DNA of 64,000 nucleotides, taken from NCBI RefSeq assembly GCF_021049265.1, contig NZ_CP088018.1, positions 620,001 to 684,000 of the forward strand, in the 5' to 3' direction. Positions 41,846 through 50,402 of the stretch are shown here, in pieces. Made by a program: the position numbers and the translations under genes. Below the pieces are notes generated by a model that saw nothing but the letters and a program-made list of their open reading frames with translations, had not been told where the DNA came from and did no database searches. Every line of letters starts with the position of its first letter. Positions within the stretch are counted from its first letter, which is position 1. The DNA is from Ruania suaedae. Its GTDB lineage: Bacteria > Actinomycetota > Actinomycetes > Actinomycetales > Beutenbergiaceae.

Positions 41846-44137
41846 TCACCCGACCGGGCGCACGGCTACGATCCGGTGCGGAGCGACCGTGATGTCGGCC
41901 TCCCGGCGCACGTCGCGCACCCGCACCCAGCCACCGTCCACGGCGAGCGGCAGCACCACGCGCGTCTGCGTGCCCCCGCGGCCACCGGCCACCTCGAGCT
42001 CCACCGAGGTGCCGCTGCGTGCCGCCATCCGCAGCGCCTCCAGCGTGTGCGAGGCGTCCGTGTCGTCGACGGCGCGTGCCCGGTCGGCGAGCAGGTGCCG
42101 GGCCCGCTCCTCCCCGGCGCGCATGTGCCGGACGACCTCGGCCGCCGATGGCGTTTCGGGTGACTCCTCCGCCATGGCCGGGTGTGGTGCCCGGGCACGG
42201 GTGCGGGGGATCGCAATCGTGGCCCCGTCGGGACCTTCCAGCACCGGGTTCGCGCCCGCGTCCCGCAGTGCTGCCACCAGTTCGGCCGGCTCCGCGCGGG
42301 CGATGAGTACGGTGGGCGCGATGGCGCGCAGCCCGAGCCCGCCGAGTGCCGGCTCGCCGAGCAGGCGGGCGGCGGTGGACTCGTCGACCCGCACGAACGA
42401 GCGTGCGGTGCCCACCCGGACCTGCCCGTGGGTGCGGGCGGTGTCATGGATCAGGTACTCCAGCGGCTGCGGCACGTGCCGGGACGCGGCGCGCAACCGT
42501 TCGAGCAGGTCTCCCGCGGAGGAACCCTGCTCGAGTGCCCGGCGCACGCTCGCGGCCGTGAAGCGCACGGTCACCGCCGCGCCCTGGCTCTCCACCTCTG
42601 CCGCCTGCGCCAGCAGCGCCGCCAGCGCGGGCCCGGGGCGGCCGGGCACGACGCCGGTGAGGTCGCCCTGCAGGATCAGGTCCTCGACGGCGGGGGGTAG
42701 CTGGGCCCGGAAGGCCTCGGCCATGGCCGTCCGGACGCTTGCGTCCGGCTCGGTCTCCTCGGCGTCCGCACGCTCCGCCTCGGGCCCGCCCAGGGCATCC
42801 ACCAGCACCCGGCCTGCGCCCGTCAGGGCTCCCGCCCCGGTCAGTCCGAGGGCTGCCACCTCCGCCAGCACCGCCTCGACCGCAGCCTGCGGGGGTACTG
42901 ATCGCGCGCTGAACCAGCCGAGGCGCTCGCGCACCGCCTCCGCCCCGGGGGCGCCGCCGGCCGGCCAGGCCGCGAGCGTCGCCAGCACCCGGCGCCGCAG
43001 CACCGGTGCCCAGTGGCGCTCCAGGGACGGGCCGAGCGCCGAGCGCAACGTGCCGCGGTCATCCCGGGTGCCGGCCAGCCACGGAGTTCGCCGCCATCGC
43101 ACCCAGCCGAGCACGAGCTCTGCCCATCGCGACGGGAGATCCCCCTCCGCCCACTCCTCGGTGGCCGGAGTAGGCGCCCACGCCGACCCGTCGTCGTCGT
43201 GCAGGCGGCCCACCAGGCCGAGCATCGCGGCCAGTTCCACCGCGAGCGTGGTGCGCGTGGGGTCGGCGTCCACGGCCACCGCCAGCTGCCGGATCTCCCG
43301 CACGCCCACGCCACCGGCCCGCAGCACCCGGGGCGGCCGGTTGCCCCAGTGCCCGAGGGTCTTCTCGATCTGCCCGAGCAACTCCTCGGTGGCGCGCACC
43401 GATTCGGCCGCCACTGTCGCCTCGTCCCGGGTGGGGGCAGGGTCCAGCGCTGCCGTGGAGGGCAGTGAACGCACCAGCCGGCCTCCGCGGGCGGCGATCC
43501 CGACCTCACGCGGCAACACCAGTTCGGTGCCCGATCGCCGGACGAGCACGTGGTGGTCGAGCAGCCAGCGGGCGGAGGCGGGGATGTCGTGGGCGACCGT
43601 GCCGACCGGCGGACCCCAGGTCAGCGCCTCGAGCATCCGGCGGGCGCCGTCGGGCGCGGCGACCATCACCTCGGCGAGGGCATGGGTCGTGGTCGGCCAC
43701 CCCGCGTCGGGGCGGGCACCCAGCTCCACCAGCGGCGGCCCCAGACCGAGCGGGTGGGACCCGACGGCCTCGGCGAGGCCGGGCACGGGGTGGAGGCGGT
43801 CGCCGTCGGTACTCAGCAGGGCGAGCCCGCTCAGGGCGGCCAGCGGGCGTGCCAGATCCGCGCGGCTACCTCCGACGGCGGCCGCGAGCGTCTGCGCATC
43901 GGCGCCCCCCGGCAGCAGCACCAGTGCCTCGGCGACCGTGGCGGTCGGGGAGTCGAGGGTGGTCAGCGCCCGCTGCATCGATCCGCGCGCCCCGGCCCGG
44001 CTCGCGAGCGCGGTGATCGAGGTCGGGGGTGGGGTGGCCAGATCCGGCCGGCGGCGCAGCAGGGCGGCGAGGGCGGCGTCGTCCCAGCCGCGCAGGACCT
44101 CCGCGAGGTCGGGCGCGGGGAACACACCGGTGGACAT
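41846..44137 (-). CDS. Helicase-associated protein (Helicase_C_3 type), XPB partner
   Basis: This 763-residue, Ala/Arg/Leu-rich protein begins STGVFPAPDLAEVLRGWDDAALAALLRRRPDLATPPPTSI, the standard opening of the actinobacterial helicase-associated family encoded beside XPB. The C-terminal third (about 510-630) has the helicase-C-like part (DLILQGDLTGVVPGRPG, then VRVGTARSFVRVDES) and ends with a WYL-like or OB-like segment. No Walker motifs were found, so it is probably an accessory subunit, not a motor. The ATG at 44137 is chosen over upstream in-frame starts because homology begins there. Confidence 0.85.
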   Translation of the reverse strand: MSTGVFPAPDLAEVLRGWDDAALAALLRRRPDLATPPPTSITALASRAGARGSMQRALTTLDSPTATVAEALVLLPGGADAQTLAAAVGGSRADLARPLAALSGLALLSTDGDRLHPVPGLAEAVGSHPLGLGPPLVELGARPDAGWPTTTHALAEVMVAAPDGARRMLEALTWGPPVGTVAHDIPASARWLLDHHVLVRRSGTELVLPREVGIAARGGRLVRSLPSTAALDPAPTRDEATVAAESVRATEELLGQIEKTLGHWGNRPPRVLRAGGVGVREIRQLAVAVDADPTRTTLAVELAAMLGLVGRLHDDDGSAWAPTPATEEWAEGDLPSRWAELVLGWVRWRRTPWLAGTRDDRGTLRSALGPSLERHWAPVLRRRVLATLAAWPAGGAPGAEAVRERLGWFSARSVPPQAAVEAVLAEVAALGLTGAGALTGAGRVLVDALGGPEAERADAEETEPDASVRTAMAEAFRAQLPPAVEDLILQGDLTGVVPGRPGPALAALLAQAAEVESQGAAVTVRFTAASVRRALEQGSSAGDLLERLRAASRHVPQPLEYLIHDTARTHGQVRVGTARSFVRVDESTAARLLGEPALGGLGLRAIAPTVLIARAEPAELVAALRDAGANPVLEGPDGATIAIPRTRARAPHPAMAEESPETPSAAEVVRHMRAGEERARHLLADRARAVDDTDASHTLEALRMAARSGTSVELEVAGGRGGTQTRVVLPLAVDGGWVRVRDVRREADITVAPHRIVAVRPVG

Positions 44138-44262
44138 CCTGATGAGTCTACGGCCGGCCCGATATTGCGGTCGCACCGGTCCGGGCGGGCCCGGTAAACT
44201 CAGTCGGCGAGTGTGCCCCTGGCGCGCTCGCTCTCGATCCCGTCAAGAGTCAGGACATCCTC

Positions 44263-44646
44263 GTGCCCACCGGCAAGGTCAAGTACTTCGACGCCGACCG
44301 TGGTTTCGGCTTCATCGCCGCCGACGACGGCGGCGAGGTCTTCCTCCACGCCTCGGCGCTCCCGGCCGACGTCACCGCGCCCCGCAAGGGCAGCCGAGTC
44401 GAGTTCAGCGTCGCGGACGGGCGTCGTGGCCCGCAGGCGCTGTCGGTCACGCTCCTGGACCCGGTCCCCTCGGTGGCCAAGGCCAGGCGCCGGCCCGCCG
44501 ACGAGATGGCCCCGATCGTCGAGGACCTGATCAAGTGGCTCGACAAGGCCGGCGGACGCCTGCGCTCGGGCCGCTACCCGGAGTCGGCCGAGTCGGCCCA
44601 GCTGGCCAAGCTGCTGCGCGCCGTGGCCGACGAGTTCGACGCATGA
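44263..44646 (+). CDS. Cold-shock-domain protein with C-terminal extension
   Basis: The 127-residue protein has a CSD at residues 1-70 with RNP1 (GFGFI) and RNP2 (VFLHASAL) intact, binding single-stranded RNA or DNA. The extra ~55 residues (KARRRPADEMAPIVEDLIKWLDKAGG...AKLLRAVADEFDA) form a helical extension present in actinobacterial two-part cold-shock proteins. It starts GTG at 44263 with CAGGA upstream. It diverges from the helicase-associated gene and probably shares a transcript with the DUF3027 gene 31 bases downstream. Confidence 0.9.
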   Translation: MPTGKVKYFDADRGFGFIAADDGGEVFLHASALPADVTAPRKGSRVEFSVADGRRGPQALSVTLLDPVPSVAKARRRPADEMAPIVEDLIKWLDKAGGRLRSGRYPESAESAQLAKLLRAVADEFDA

Positions 44647-44677
44647 GCACCCACCCCCAGCCCGAGGAGGGCACCGC

Positions 44678-45475
44678 ATGACCACTGCCACGTTCACCGG
44701 GAAGGCGTCCCCCGGGCGCCGTCCCACCAAGGATGCGGTGCTCGAGGGTGCGGTCGAGCTCGCGCGCGAGGCGCTGACCTCCACCACCGACGGCGTGGGG
44801 GAGCACCTCGGGTTCGCGCTCGAGTCCGAGCGGCTGGGGATCCACTCCTTCGCGGTGACCATGCCCGGCTACCTGGGGTGGCGCTGGTACGTCTCGGTCT
44901 CGCGCGCTCCGCGCTCGCGCACGGCGACGGTGTGCGAGAGCGGGCTGTTGCCCGGAGAGGGCGCGCTGCTCGCCCCGGAGTGGTTACCGTGGTCGGAGCG
45001 GCTCGCCCCCGGTGACCTCGGTCCCACCGACCGGTTGCCGCACGTGGCCGAGGACGACCGGCTCGAGCGCGGCTACGTCGCCACCGGGGACCCGGAGACG
45101 GACCGGCTGGCGATCGTCGAACTGGGGCTGGGCCGCGACCGGGTGATGAACGCCAAGGCGCTCGACGCCGCCGCGACCCGCTGGTACCACGGGTCGCAGG
45201 GCCCGGAGTCCAGCGGAGCGCGCGCGGCCGAGAAATGCTGCGCCTCGTGCGGCTTCCTCGTCCCGATCGCCGGCTCCCTCGGTCAGCTGTTCGCGGTGTG
45301 TGCCAACGAGTGGTCACCCGACGACGGCAAGGTCGTCTCCCTCGACCACGGGTGCGGTGCGCACTCCGAGACCGACGTCGCCCCGCAGGGCCATGAATGG
45401 TCCCAGAGCGACCTGGTCCTGGATGAGGACCGCATCGTCGTCGTCGACGGCGAATCCTCTTCCGGCGAGTCCTGA
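44678..45475 (+). CDS. DUF3027 protein
   Basis: The 265-residue actinobacterial protein of unknown function has the DUF3027 core HLGFALESERLGIHSFAVTM, GYLGWRWYVSVSRAPRS and LLAPEWLPWSERLAPGDLGP (about 45-115). A C-terminal part has CCASCGF, then VCANEWSPDDG and DHGCGAHSE, cysteines placed like a small zinc site. A conserved position next to a cold-shock gene suggests a link with RNA or translation, but no activity is known. Confidence 0.88.
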   Translation: MTTATFTGKASPGRRPTKDAVLEGAVELAREALTSTTDGVGEHLGFALESERLGIHSFAVTMPGYLGWRWYVSVSRAPRSRTATVCESGLLPGEGALLAPEWLPWSERLAPGDLGPTDRLPHVAEDDRLERGYVATGDPETDRLAIVELGLGRDRVMNAKALDAAATRWYHGSQGPESSGARAAEKCCASCGFLVPIAGSLGQLFAVCANEWSPDDGKVVSLDHGCGAHSETDVAPQGHEWSQSDLVLDEDRIVVVDGESSSGES

Positions 45476-45491
45476 GGTTTGCTTCTGTTCG

Positions 45492-45548
45492 AGCGACCAA
45501 CGGTCGCTACGCTAGGGGCACAGGCACCGGCGTTCGGGAGTCGGTGCC
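45492..45548. promoter_or_regulatory. Two short inverted repeats before the small exported protein
   Basis: AGCGACC/GGTCGCT (45492-45498, 45502-45508, 3-nt loop) could end the DUF3027 transcript. GGCACCG/CGGTGCC (45523-45529, 45542-45548) lies in the leader of the small gene, 15-20 bases before its ribosome site GAGAGGA, and could fold over it. A -10-like TACGCT stands at 45508-45513 without a well-spaced -35. Confidence 0.4.
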
Positions 45549-45567
45549 GTAACGAGAGGACAGACCA

Positions 45568-45789
45568 ATGCGGGGCAACTTCAAGGCGCGACGCGCCATC
45601 GCAGCCGTGGCGGCCGGTATCGGCCTGCTGCTGGCAGCACCGGTCGCAGCGAATGCTGCAACCCTCGGCTCCGCGCCCTCGGTCGCGGACAGCAAGTCGA
45701 CGGTGATCTCGGCCAGCAAGCCGGTCTTCGGCGGCGGCGGGTTCACCATCGAACGGCGTGGTGGGGGCGGAGACGAAGAAGTCATCTGA
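45568..45789 (+). CDS. Small exported protein of unknown function (73 residues)
   Basis: The start ATG has GAGAGGA upstream. Residues 1-31 form a textbook signal peptide: basic FKARR, hydrophobic AIAAVAAGIGLLLAA, and cleavage after ANA. The mature ~42 residues (ATLGSAPSVADSKSTVISAS, then a Gly-rich stretch and acidic DEEVI) have no recognisable domain, cysteines or membrane segment. The 3' 32 bases also encode the start of the MFS transporter in another frame, if that gene begins at 45758. Function unknown. Confidence 0.7.
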   Translation: MRGNFKARRAIAAVAAGIGLLLAAPVAANAATLGSAPSVADSKSTVISASKPVFGGGGFTIERRGGGGDEEVI

Positions 45790-47086
45790 TCCGAGCGACA
45801 AGGGCGAGCGGTCCGCTTCAGCGGGCCGCTCGCCTGCTGCCGCCCCTTCCGGCTCCTCCCGGCCCGGGGTGACGGCGCTGCGTCCGCTGATCCGCGGGGT
45901 CTACCTGCCGGCGCTGCTGTTCAGCGTCGGAATCGGCGCCATGACACCGATGGTGGTGGTCAGCGCCACCGCGCTCGGGGCCAGCGGTGCGACGGCAGCG
46001 CTGCTGGCCGCGCTGATCCCGGTCGGGCACATCCTCGCCGACCTTCCCGCCGGTGCGCTGACATCCCGGTTCGGCGAACGCGCCACGATGATCGCCTCCT
46101 CGGCAGTGGCGATGGCGGCCCTGACCGCGTGCGCCCTGGCCCCGAACCTGGTGGTGCTGGGCGCGGGCGTGCTGATCGTGGGGGCGACGGCCGCCGTCTA
46201 CGGGCTCGCCCGGCAGGCGTACCTGACCGAGGTGATCCCGCCGATGCAGCGCGCCCGGGCGCTCTCCTCGCTCGGCGGGGTGGGCCGGATCGGCATCTTC
46301 GTGGGCCCGTTCCTGGGCGCCGCGCTGGTGCTCGGCCGCCCCGATCCTGCGCCGTCCTACTGGCTGGCGGTGGCCACCTCGCTCGCCTCGGCGCTGGTGG
46401 TCTGGCGCGCGGCCCCGCACGAGCCCTCCCGCGCACCGGCCCGCGGGCACACCGCCGATCGTCCGCGGGCCTCCATCCGGTCGGTCTTCCGTGACCACCG
46501 CGCCGTCTTCCTCACCCTGGGCACCGCGGTGGTGCTTGTGGGGTCGATGCGCGGGGCGCGCCAGACCGTGCTGCCGCTGTGGACCGAGAGCCTCGGCTAC
46601 GCCCCGGCGGTGACGAGTGTGGTCTTCGGCATCGCCGGCGCCGTGGACATGCTGCTGTTCTACCCGGCCGGCAAGATCATGGACCGGATGGGCCGGCTCT
46701 GGATCGCCGTCCCCTCGATGCTCGTGACGGGTCTGTCGATGCTGTTCCTGCCGTTCGCCGAGACGCTGCTGACGGTGAGCATCGTGGCCGTCCTGCTGGG
46801 CCTGGGCAACGGCATCGGCTCCGGGGTGCTGATGACCCTCGCCGCCGACACCTCCCCCGAGCACGGCCGCCCCCAGTTCCTGGGAGTCTGGCGGCTCTAC
46901 TCCGACGCCGGGATGGCGGCCGGCCCGCTGGTGGTCTCGGCCGGTGCCGCGCTCGGATCACTCGCCGCGGGGATCGGGGCCACCGGCGGGCTAGGGTTGC
47001 TGGCCGTGCTCGCGCTGTGGCGATGGGTACCGCGCTGGAGCGTGCACGCCAACCGCAGCACCCGGCGCCGGGCCGGCATCGGCTGA
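45758..47086 (+). CDS. MFS transporter (drug-efflux-like)
   Basis: The protein has up to 442 residues and about 12 hydrophobic helices. The MFS loop 2-3 motif is visible as DLPAGALTSRFGERATMI, and a matching GKIMDRMGR occurs in the second half (loop 8-9). It is probably a proton-driven exporter of small molecules; the substrate is unknown. The start is doubtful: GTG at 45758 overlaps the small exported gene and has no clear ribosome site. A GTG near 45869, just before the first helix, would give about 405 residues. Confidence 0.85.
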   Translation: MVGAETKKSSDPSDKGERSASAGRSPAAAPSGSSRPGVTALRPLIRGVYLPALLFSVGIGAMTPMVVVSATALGASGATAALLAALIPVGHILADLPAGALTSRFGERATMIASSAVAMAALTACALAPNLVVLGAGVLIVGATAAVYGLARQAYLTEVIPPMQRARALSSLGGVGRIGIFVGPFLGAALVLGRPDPAPSYWLAVATSLASALVVWRAAPHEPSRAPARGHTADRPRASIRSVFRDHRAVFLTLGTAVVLVGSMRGARQTVLPLWTESLGYAPAVTSVVFGIAGAVDMLLFYPAGKIMDRMGRLWIAVPSMLVTGLSMLFLPFAETLLTVSIVAVLLGLGNGIGSGVLMTLAADTSPEHGRPQFLGVWRLYSDAGMAAGPLVVSAGAALGSLAAGIGATGGLGLLAVLALWRWVPRWSVHANRSTRRRAGIG

Positions 47087-47117
47087 GCCGTGTCGCGGCG
47101 TCTGCCACGATGCCCGG

Positions 47118-47789
47118 GTGGAACGCCGACTCGAGATCAGTGCTGCCCGGCTGCCCGGCTGGGTGGACCGCTTCGCCAAGGGCCACCCCGGCACCACCGC
47201 CGAGGTGGAGGTGGACCGGCTGCACCTGCGCGCACCCGACGGCGCCCGGGCGCACCTGAACGCCTGGCCGGGTGCGAGGCCGCCGGCCGGGCCGCAGAGT
47301 CCGCCCGGAGGCGCGGGAATCGGTGACTGGGCCGAGCTCGGCCGCTGGGCGGCCGGCCCGGACGCACTCGCGATCGTGCTGGTGCGCCGAGGCGGCTGGT
47401 CGGTCGGGATGGCCTCGGGTGAGGAGCTGGTGCGCCACCGGACCGGCCGGCGCTACGTCCAGTCACGCACCGCGGCCGGCGGCTGGTCCCAGCAACGCTT
47501 CGCCCGACGGCGCGGCAACCAGTCCGATGCGCTCGTCGCCCGCGTGGCCACCGCCATGGCCGAACTGTGGGCAGCGGCGGAGGTGACGCCGTCGGGCCTC
47601 GTGCTCGGCGGTGACCGGGCGCTCGCGGCAGGGGTGCTGGAGGAGATGCCCGAGCTCGCGCGGCGAACCCTGACCGCCGTGCCACGGCGCGAGTTCTACG
47701 ACCTGCCCGATCCCCGGCTGGTGGTGCTGCGCACGGCCCTCGCGCGGGCCCGGTCGGCGGTGATCGACGTCCTCGACCCCACCCGCTGA
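47118..47789 (+). CDS. acVLRF1-type peptidyl-tRNA hydrolase (Vms1/ANKZF1-like ribosome rescue)
   Basis: The 223-residue protein matches the actinobacterial Vms1-like release-factor family. Residues 121-135 (GGWSQQRFARRRGNQ) hold the loop with the conserved glutamine used to cleave peptidyl-tRNA, flanked by LVRRGGWSVGMASGEEL and GLVLGGDRALAAGVL. Relatives release nascent chains from stalled or split large ribosomal subunits. It starts GTG at 47118. It converges with the ROK gene, with stops 3 bases apart. The function comes from family similarity. Confidence 0.85.
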   Translation: MERRLEISAARLPGWVDRFAKGHPGTTAEVEVDRLHLRAPDGARAHLNAWPGARPPAGPQSPPGGAGIGDWAELGRWAAGPDALAIVLVRRGGWSVGMASGEELVRHRTGRRYVQSRTAAGGWSQQRFARRRGNQSDALVARVATAMAELWAAAEVTPSGLVLGGDRALAAGVLEEMPELARRTLTAVPRREFYDLPDPRLVVLRTALARARSAVIDVLDPTR

Positions 47790-47792
47790 GCA

Positions 47793-48941
47793 TCAGCGAC
47801 CGAGCCGGAACAGCGACTCGTCGAGCATCCGCACCACGCCGGTCAGGCTGGCGTCCGCGCCCAGCAGCGCCGGCTCGATCACCAGTGACCGGGTCATCAT
47901 CGGATGGGACCCGGCGTAGAGCTGGCTGCGGATCGCCGAGACGAACGGCTCGAGGGTGGCCAGCGCCCCACCCAGGTAGACCGCCCCGGGATTGAAGAAG
48001 TTCACGACGGCGCACAGCACCTCGCCGAGGTGCCGCCCGGCGGTGCGGGCGAGCGTGGTGGCGACGGGGTCGGCGTCGCGCACGTGGGCGAGCACGTCCG
48101 CCGTCGTGCTGACGGCGTACCCCTGCTCGCGCAGCAGCCGGACCAGTGCCGCGCCCGAGGCCACCGTCTCCAGGCAGCCGAGGTTGCCGCAGGAGCACGG
48201 CGTCTCCCCGGCGGCGCTGACGCGGGTGTGGGTGATGTCCCCGGCCACCCCGCCGGCGCCGTGGTAGACGGTGCCGCGTACCACGATCCCGGCACCGATC
48301 GCCGTGCCCGCCTTGACGGTGACGGAGTGCTCCGCCCGCTCGGTCCGGGCGAAGTGCTCACCGAGCGCCATCGCGTTCGCGTCGTTCTCGACCACGCCCG
48401 GTACGCCGGTGGCGTTCTCGAGCAGACGTCCGATGTCATGCCCCTGCCACCCGGGCATGCGGGAGGGGCTCTCCACGGTGCCCCGGTCCACGTCCACGGG
48501 CCCTGGTAGCGAGATCCCGGCACCGACCAGACGTCCGGCCCCGGCGGAGTCGGCGGCCAGAGCGGCGAGCGCGGTGGCCACGGAGCCGATGACACCCGGA
48601 GCGCCTTCGCCCAGGTCGACCGCGATCTCGCGGGTCGCCACGATGCCCGCCCCGCGTCGCACGAGTCCGATGCGGGCGTGCGCGCCACCGAGATCGATGG
48701 CGCCGAGGTACTCGTCCCGATCGGTCAGGCGCAGTTCACGCGGGCGGCGACCGCCGCTGGACTCCCCGGACTCGCCTTCGACGAGGCGCCCGTCGGTGAG
48801 CAGTGCCTGCACGTGCTGGGACACCGTGGAGGGGGACAGATCGAGCGCATCGGCCAGCTCGCGGCGCGACCGTGCCCGGCCGGAGCCGATGAGCATGAGG
48901 ATCTCGTCCTGCGCCGCGGCCGTGCTCTTTCGTCGGGACAT
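47793..48941 (-). CDS. ROK-family transcriptional repressor (XylR/NagC type)
   Basis: The 382-residue protein has an N-terminal HTH (SRRELADALDLSPSTVSQHV) and a ROK domain with YLGAIDLGGAHARIGLV, GVVENDANAMALGEH, the GTAIGAGIV loop and the complete zinc motif CSCGNLGCLE, unlike the ROK protein at 9152-10270. The ATG at 48941 is preferred; the frame continues upstream through the operator region. It is divergent from the fucosidase-importer operon and should repress it until a sugar binds. Confidence 0.92.
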   Translation of the reverse strand: MSRRKSTAAAQDEILMLIGSGRARSRRELADALDLSPSTVSQHVQALLTDGRLVEGESGESSGGRRPRELRLTDRDEYLGAIDLGGAHARIGLVRRGAGIVATREIAVDLGEGAPGVIGSVATALAALAADSAGAGRLVGAGISLPGPVDVDRGTVESPSRMPGWQGHDIGRLLENATGVPGVVENDANAMALGEHFARTERAEHSVTVKAGTAIGAGIVVRGTVYHGAGGVAGDITHTRVSAAGETPCSCGNLGCLETVASGAALVRLLREQGYAVSTTADVLAHVRDADPVATTLARTAGRHLGEVLCAVVNFFNPGAVYLGGALATLEPFVSAIRSQLYAGSHPMMTRSLVIEPALLGADASLTGVVRMLDESLFRLGR

Positions 48942-48958
48942 GACCGCAGGATACCCGG

Positions 48959-48995
48959 ATGAAGTGAACTTCATGCGGAACAAAAGTAACTTCTT
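48959..48995. promoter_or_regulatory. Two ROK-type operator-like sites
   Basis: ATGAAGT-ga-ACTTCAT (48959-48974) is a palindrome with perfect 7-bp arms. A related AAAGTAACTTCTT (48983-48995) follows one turn later. This AT-rich patch lies between the ROK gene start and the GH29 gene. Confidence 0.7.
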
Positions 48996-49099
48996 CGTGA
49001 CACTTAAGCCATGGACAACAAGAACATCGGATGTCTAGCGTAGGAAGTACGCGGAGTTCCGACGGTGGAACACGACACGGCGAAGGAGTACCTCACACG

Positions 49100-50374
49100 A
49101 TGGCGCACGCGCATGACTGGTTCACGCACGACCGTTTCGGTCTGTTCATCCACTTCGGGCTCTACAGCCTGCTCGGCCGGCACGAGTGGGTGATGACGCA
49201 CGAGCGCACCGCCCCCGAGGAGTACGAGAAGAACGCGCGGTTCTTCGACCCGGACCAGTTCGATGCCGCGGCCACGGCCAGGGCGGCCAAGGCCGCCGGG
49301 ATGCGCTACGCCGTCCTGACGGCCAAGCACCACGAGGGCTTCGCGATGTACGACACCGCACTCTCGGACTACAGCTCGGCGGCCACCTTCGGGCGCGACA
49401 TCGTGGCCGAGTACGTCGAGGCCTTCCGTGCCGAGGGACTGAAGGTGGGCCTGTACTACTCGCTCATCGACTGGCACCACCCGGACTTCACCATCGATTA
49501 CCACCACCCGCTGCGGGACCGGGAGGATGCACGCGCGCTGAACGAGGGCCGGGACATGGCCCGCTACCGCGAGTACCTTCACGGCCAGGTCCGCGAGCTC
49601 CTGACGCGCTATGGCCGCATCGACTACCTGTTCTACGACTTCAGCTACGTGGAGGAGCGTGAGGGCTGGGCGGGCAAGGGGCCGCAGGACTGGGACTCCG
49701 AGGGCCTGCTGGCGATGACCCGCGAGCTGCAGCCGGACATCATCGTCAACGACCGGCTGTGGATCCCCGGCGATCTGGTCACCCCGGAGCAGTATCAGCC
49801 GGACGGCCCCATGACCTCCGGCGGCACGGAGGTCATGTGGGAGGCCTGCCAGACGCTGAACGGCTCGTGGGGATACGACCGCGACAATCTCGACATCAAG
49901 TCCCCCGACCTGTTGCTGCGAATGCTGGTGGACACCGTGTCCAAGAACGGCAACCTGCTGCTGAACATCGGGCCCGACGGCCGGGGCGGGATCGCCCCGC
50001 GTGACCAGGCGTCGCTGCAGGCGCTCGGGGACTGGATGCGCCTGCACGAACGGTCGGTGATCGGCGCCGGCGCGGCCGGGTTCGAGGCGCCCTCGGGCAC
50101 GGTCCTGACCCGCAACGGTGACCGCCTCTACCTGCACCTGCTGACCTGGCCGTTCGGCCACGTCCACCTCGCCGGCCTCGCCGACAAGGTCGCCTTCGCG
50201 AGGTTCCTGCACGACGGCTCCCAACTGCGGGCCACTCAGACCGACCCCGACCAGCAGGCCTGGAACACCGAGCCCGGCGGGCAGGCTCCGGGCACCCTGA
50301 CCCTCCACCTGCCCACGACCCGGCCGGATGTGGCCATCCCCGTGGTCGAACTCTTCCTCACCGCAGACGCGTGA
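49100..50374 (+). CDS. GH29-like alpha-L-fucosidase
   Basis: The 424-residue enzyme starts [25 protein letters not shown] (shown in part) with the GH29 opening FGLFIHFG, then [16 protein letters not shown] and [16 protein letters not shown]. The likely nucleophile is Asp180 in YLFYDFSY. The late motif [16 protein letters not shown] is also typical of GH29. There is no signal peptide, so fucosides are cut inside the cell. ATG 49100 has GAAGGAG upstream. First gene of a seven-gene operon with importer, M81 protein, ROK kinase and ManA-like protein. No fucose isomerase, fuculokinase or aldolase is present. Confidence 0.9.
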   Translation: MAHAHDWFTHDRFGLFIHFGLYSLLGRHEWVMTHERTAPEEYEKNARFFDPDQFDAAATARAAKAAGMRYAVLTAKHHEGFAMYDTALSDYSSAATFGRDIVAEYVEAFRAEGLKVGLYYSLIDWHHPDFTIDYHHPLRDREDARALNEGRDMARYREYLHGQVRELLTRYGRIDYLFYDFSYVEEREGWAGKGPQDWDSEGLLAMTRELQPDIIVNDRLWIPGDLVTPEQYQPDGPMTSGGTEVMWEACQTLNGSWGYDRDNLDIKSPDLLLRMLVDTVSKNGNLLLNIGPDGRGGIAPRDQASLQALGDWMRLHERSVIGAGAAGFEAPSGTVLTRNGDRLYLHLLTWPFGHVHLAGLADKVAFARFLHDGSQLRATQTDPDQQAWNTEPGGQAPGTLTLHLPTTRPDVAIPVVELFLTADA

Positions 50375-50402
50375 GGCCCCTCCCATCGAGATTGGACGAA
50401 GG

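Noticed and set aside
41577-44681. A 1034-codon plus-strand open frame
   Set aside because: It is antisense to the XPB and helicase-associated genes; its translation is Arg/Ser/Pro/Ala-rich without domains, a GC-skew artefact.
45479-45513. Promoter TTGCTT/TACGCT for the small exported gene
   Set aside because: The spacing is 23 bases, too long for a sigma70 promoter; it is kept only as a -10-like note.
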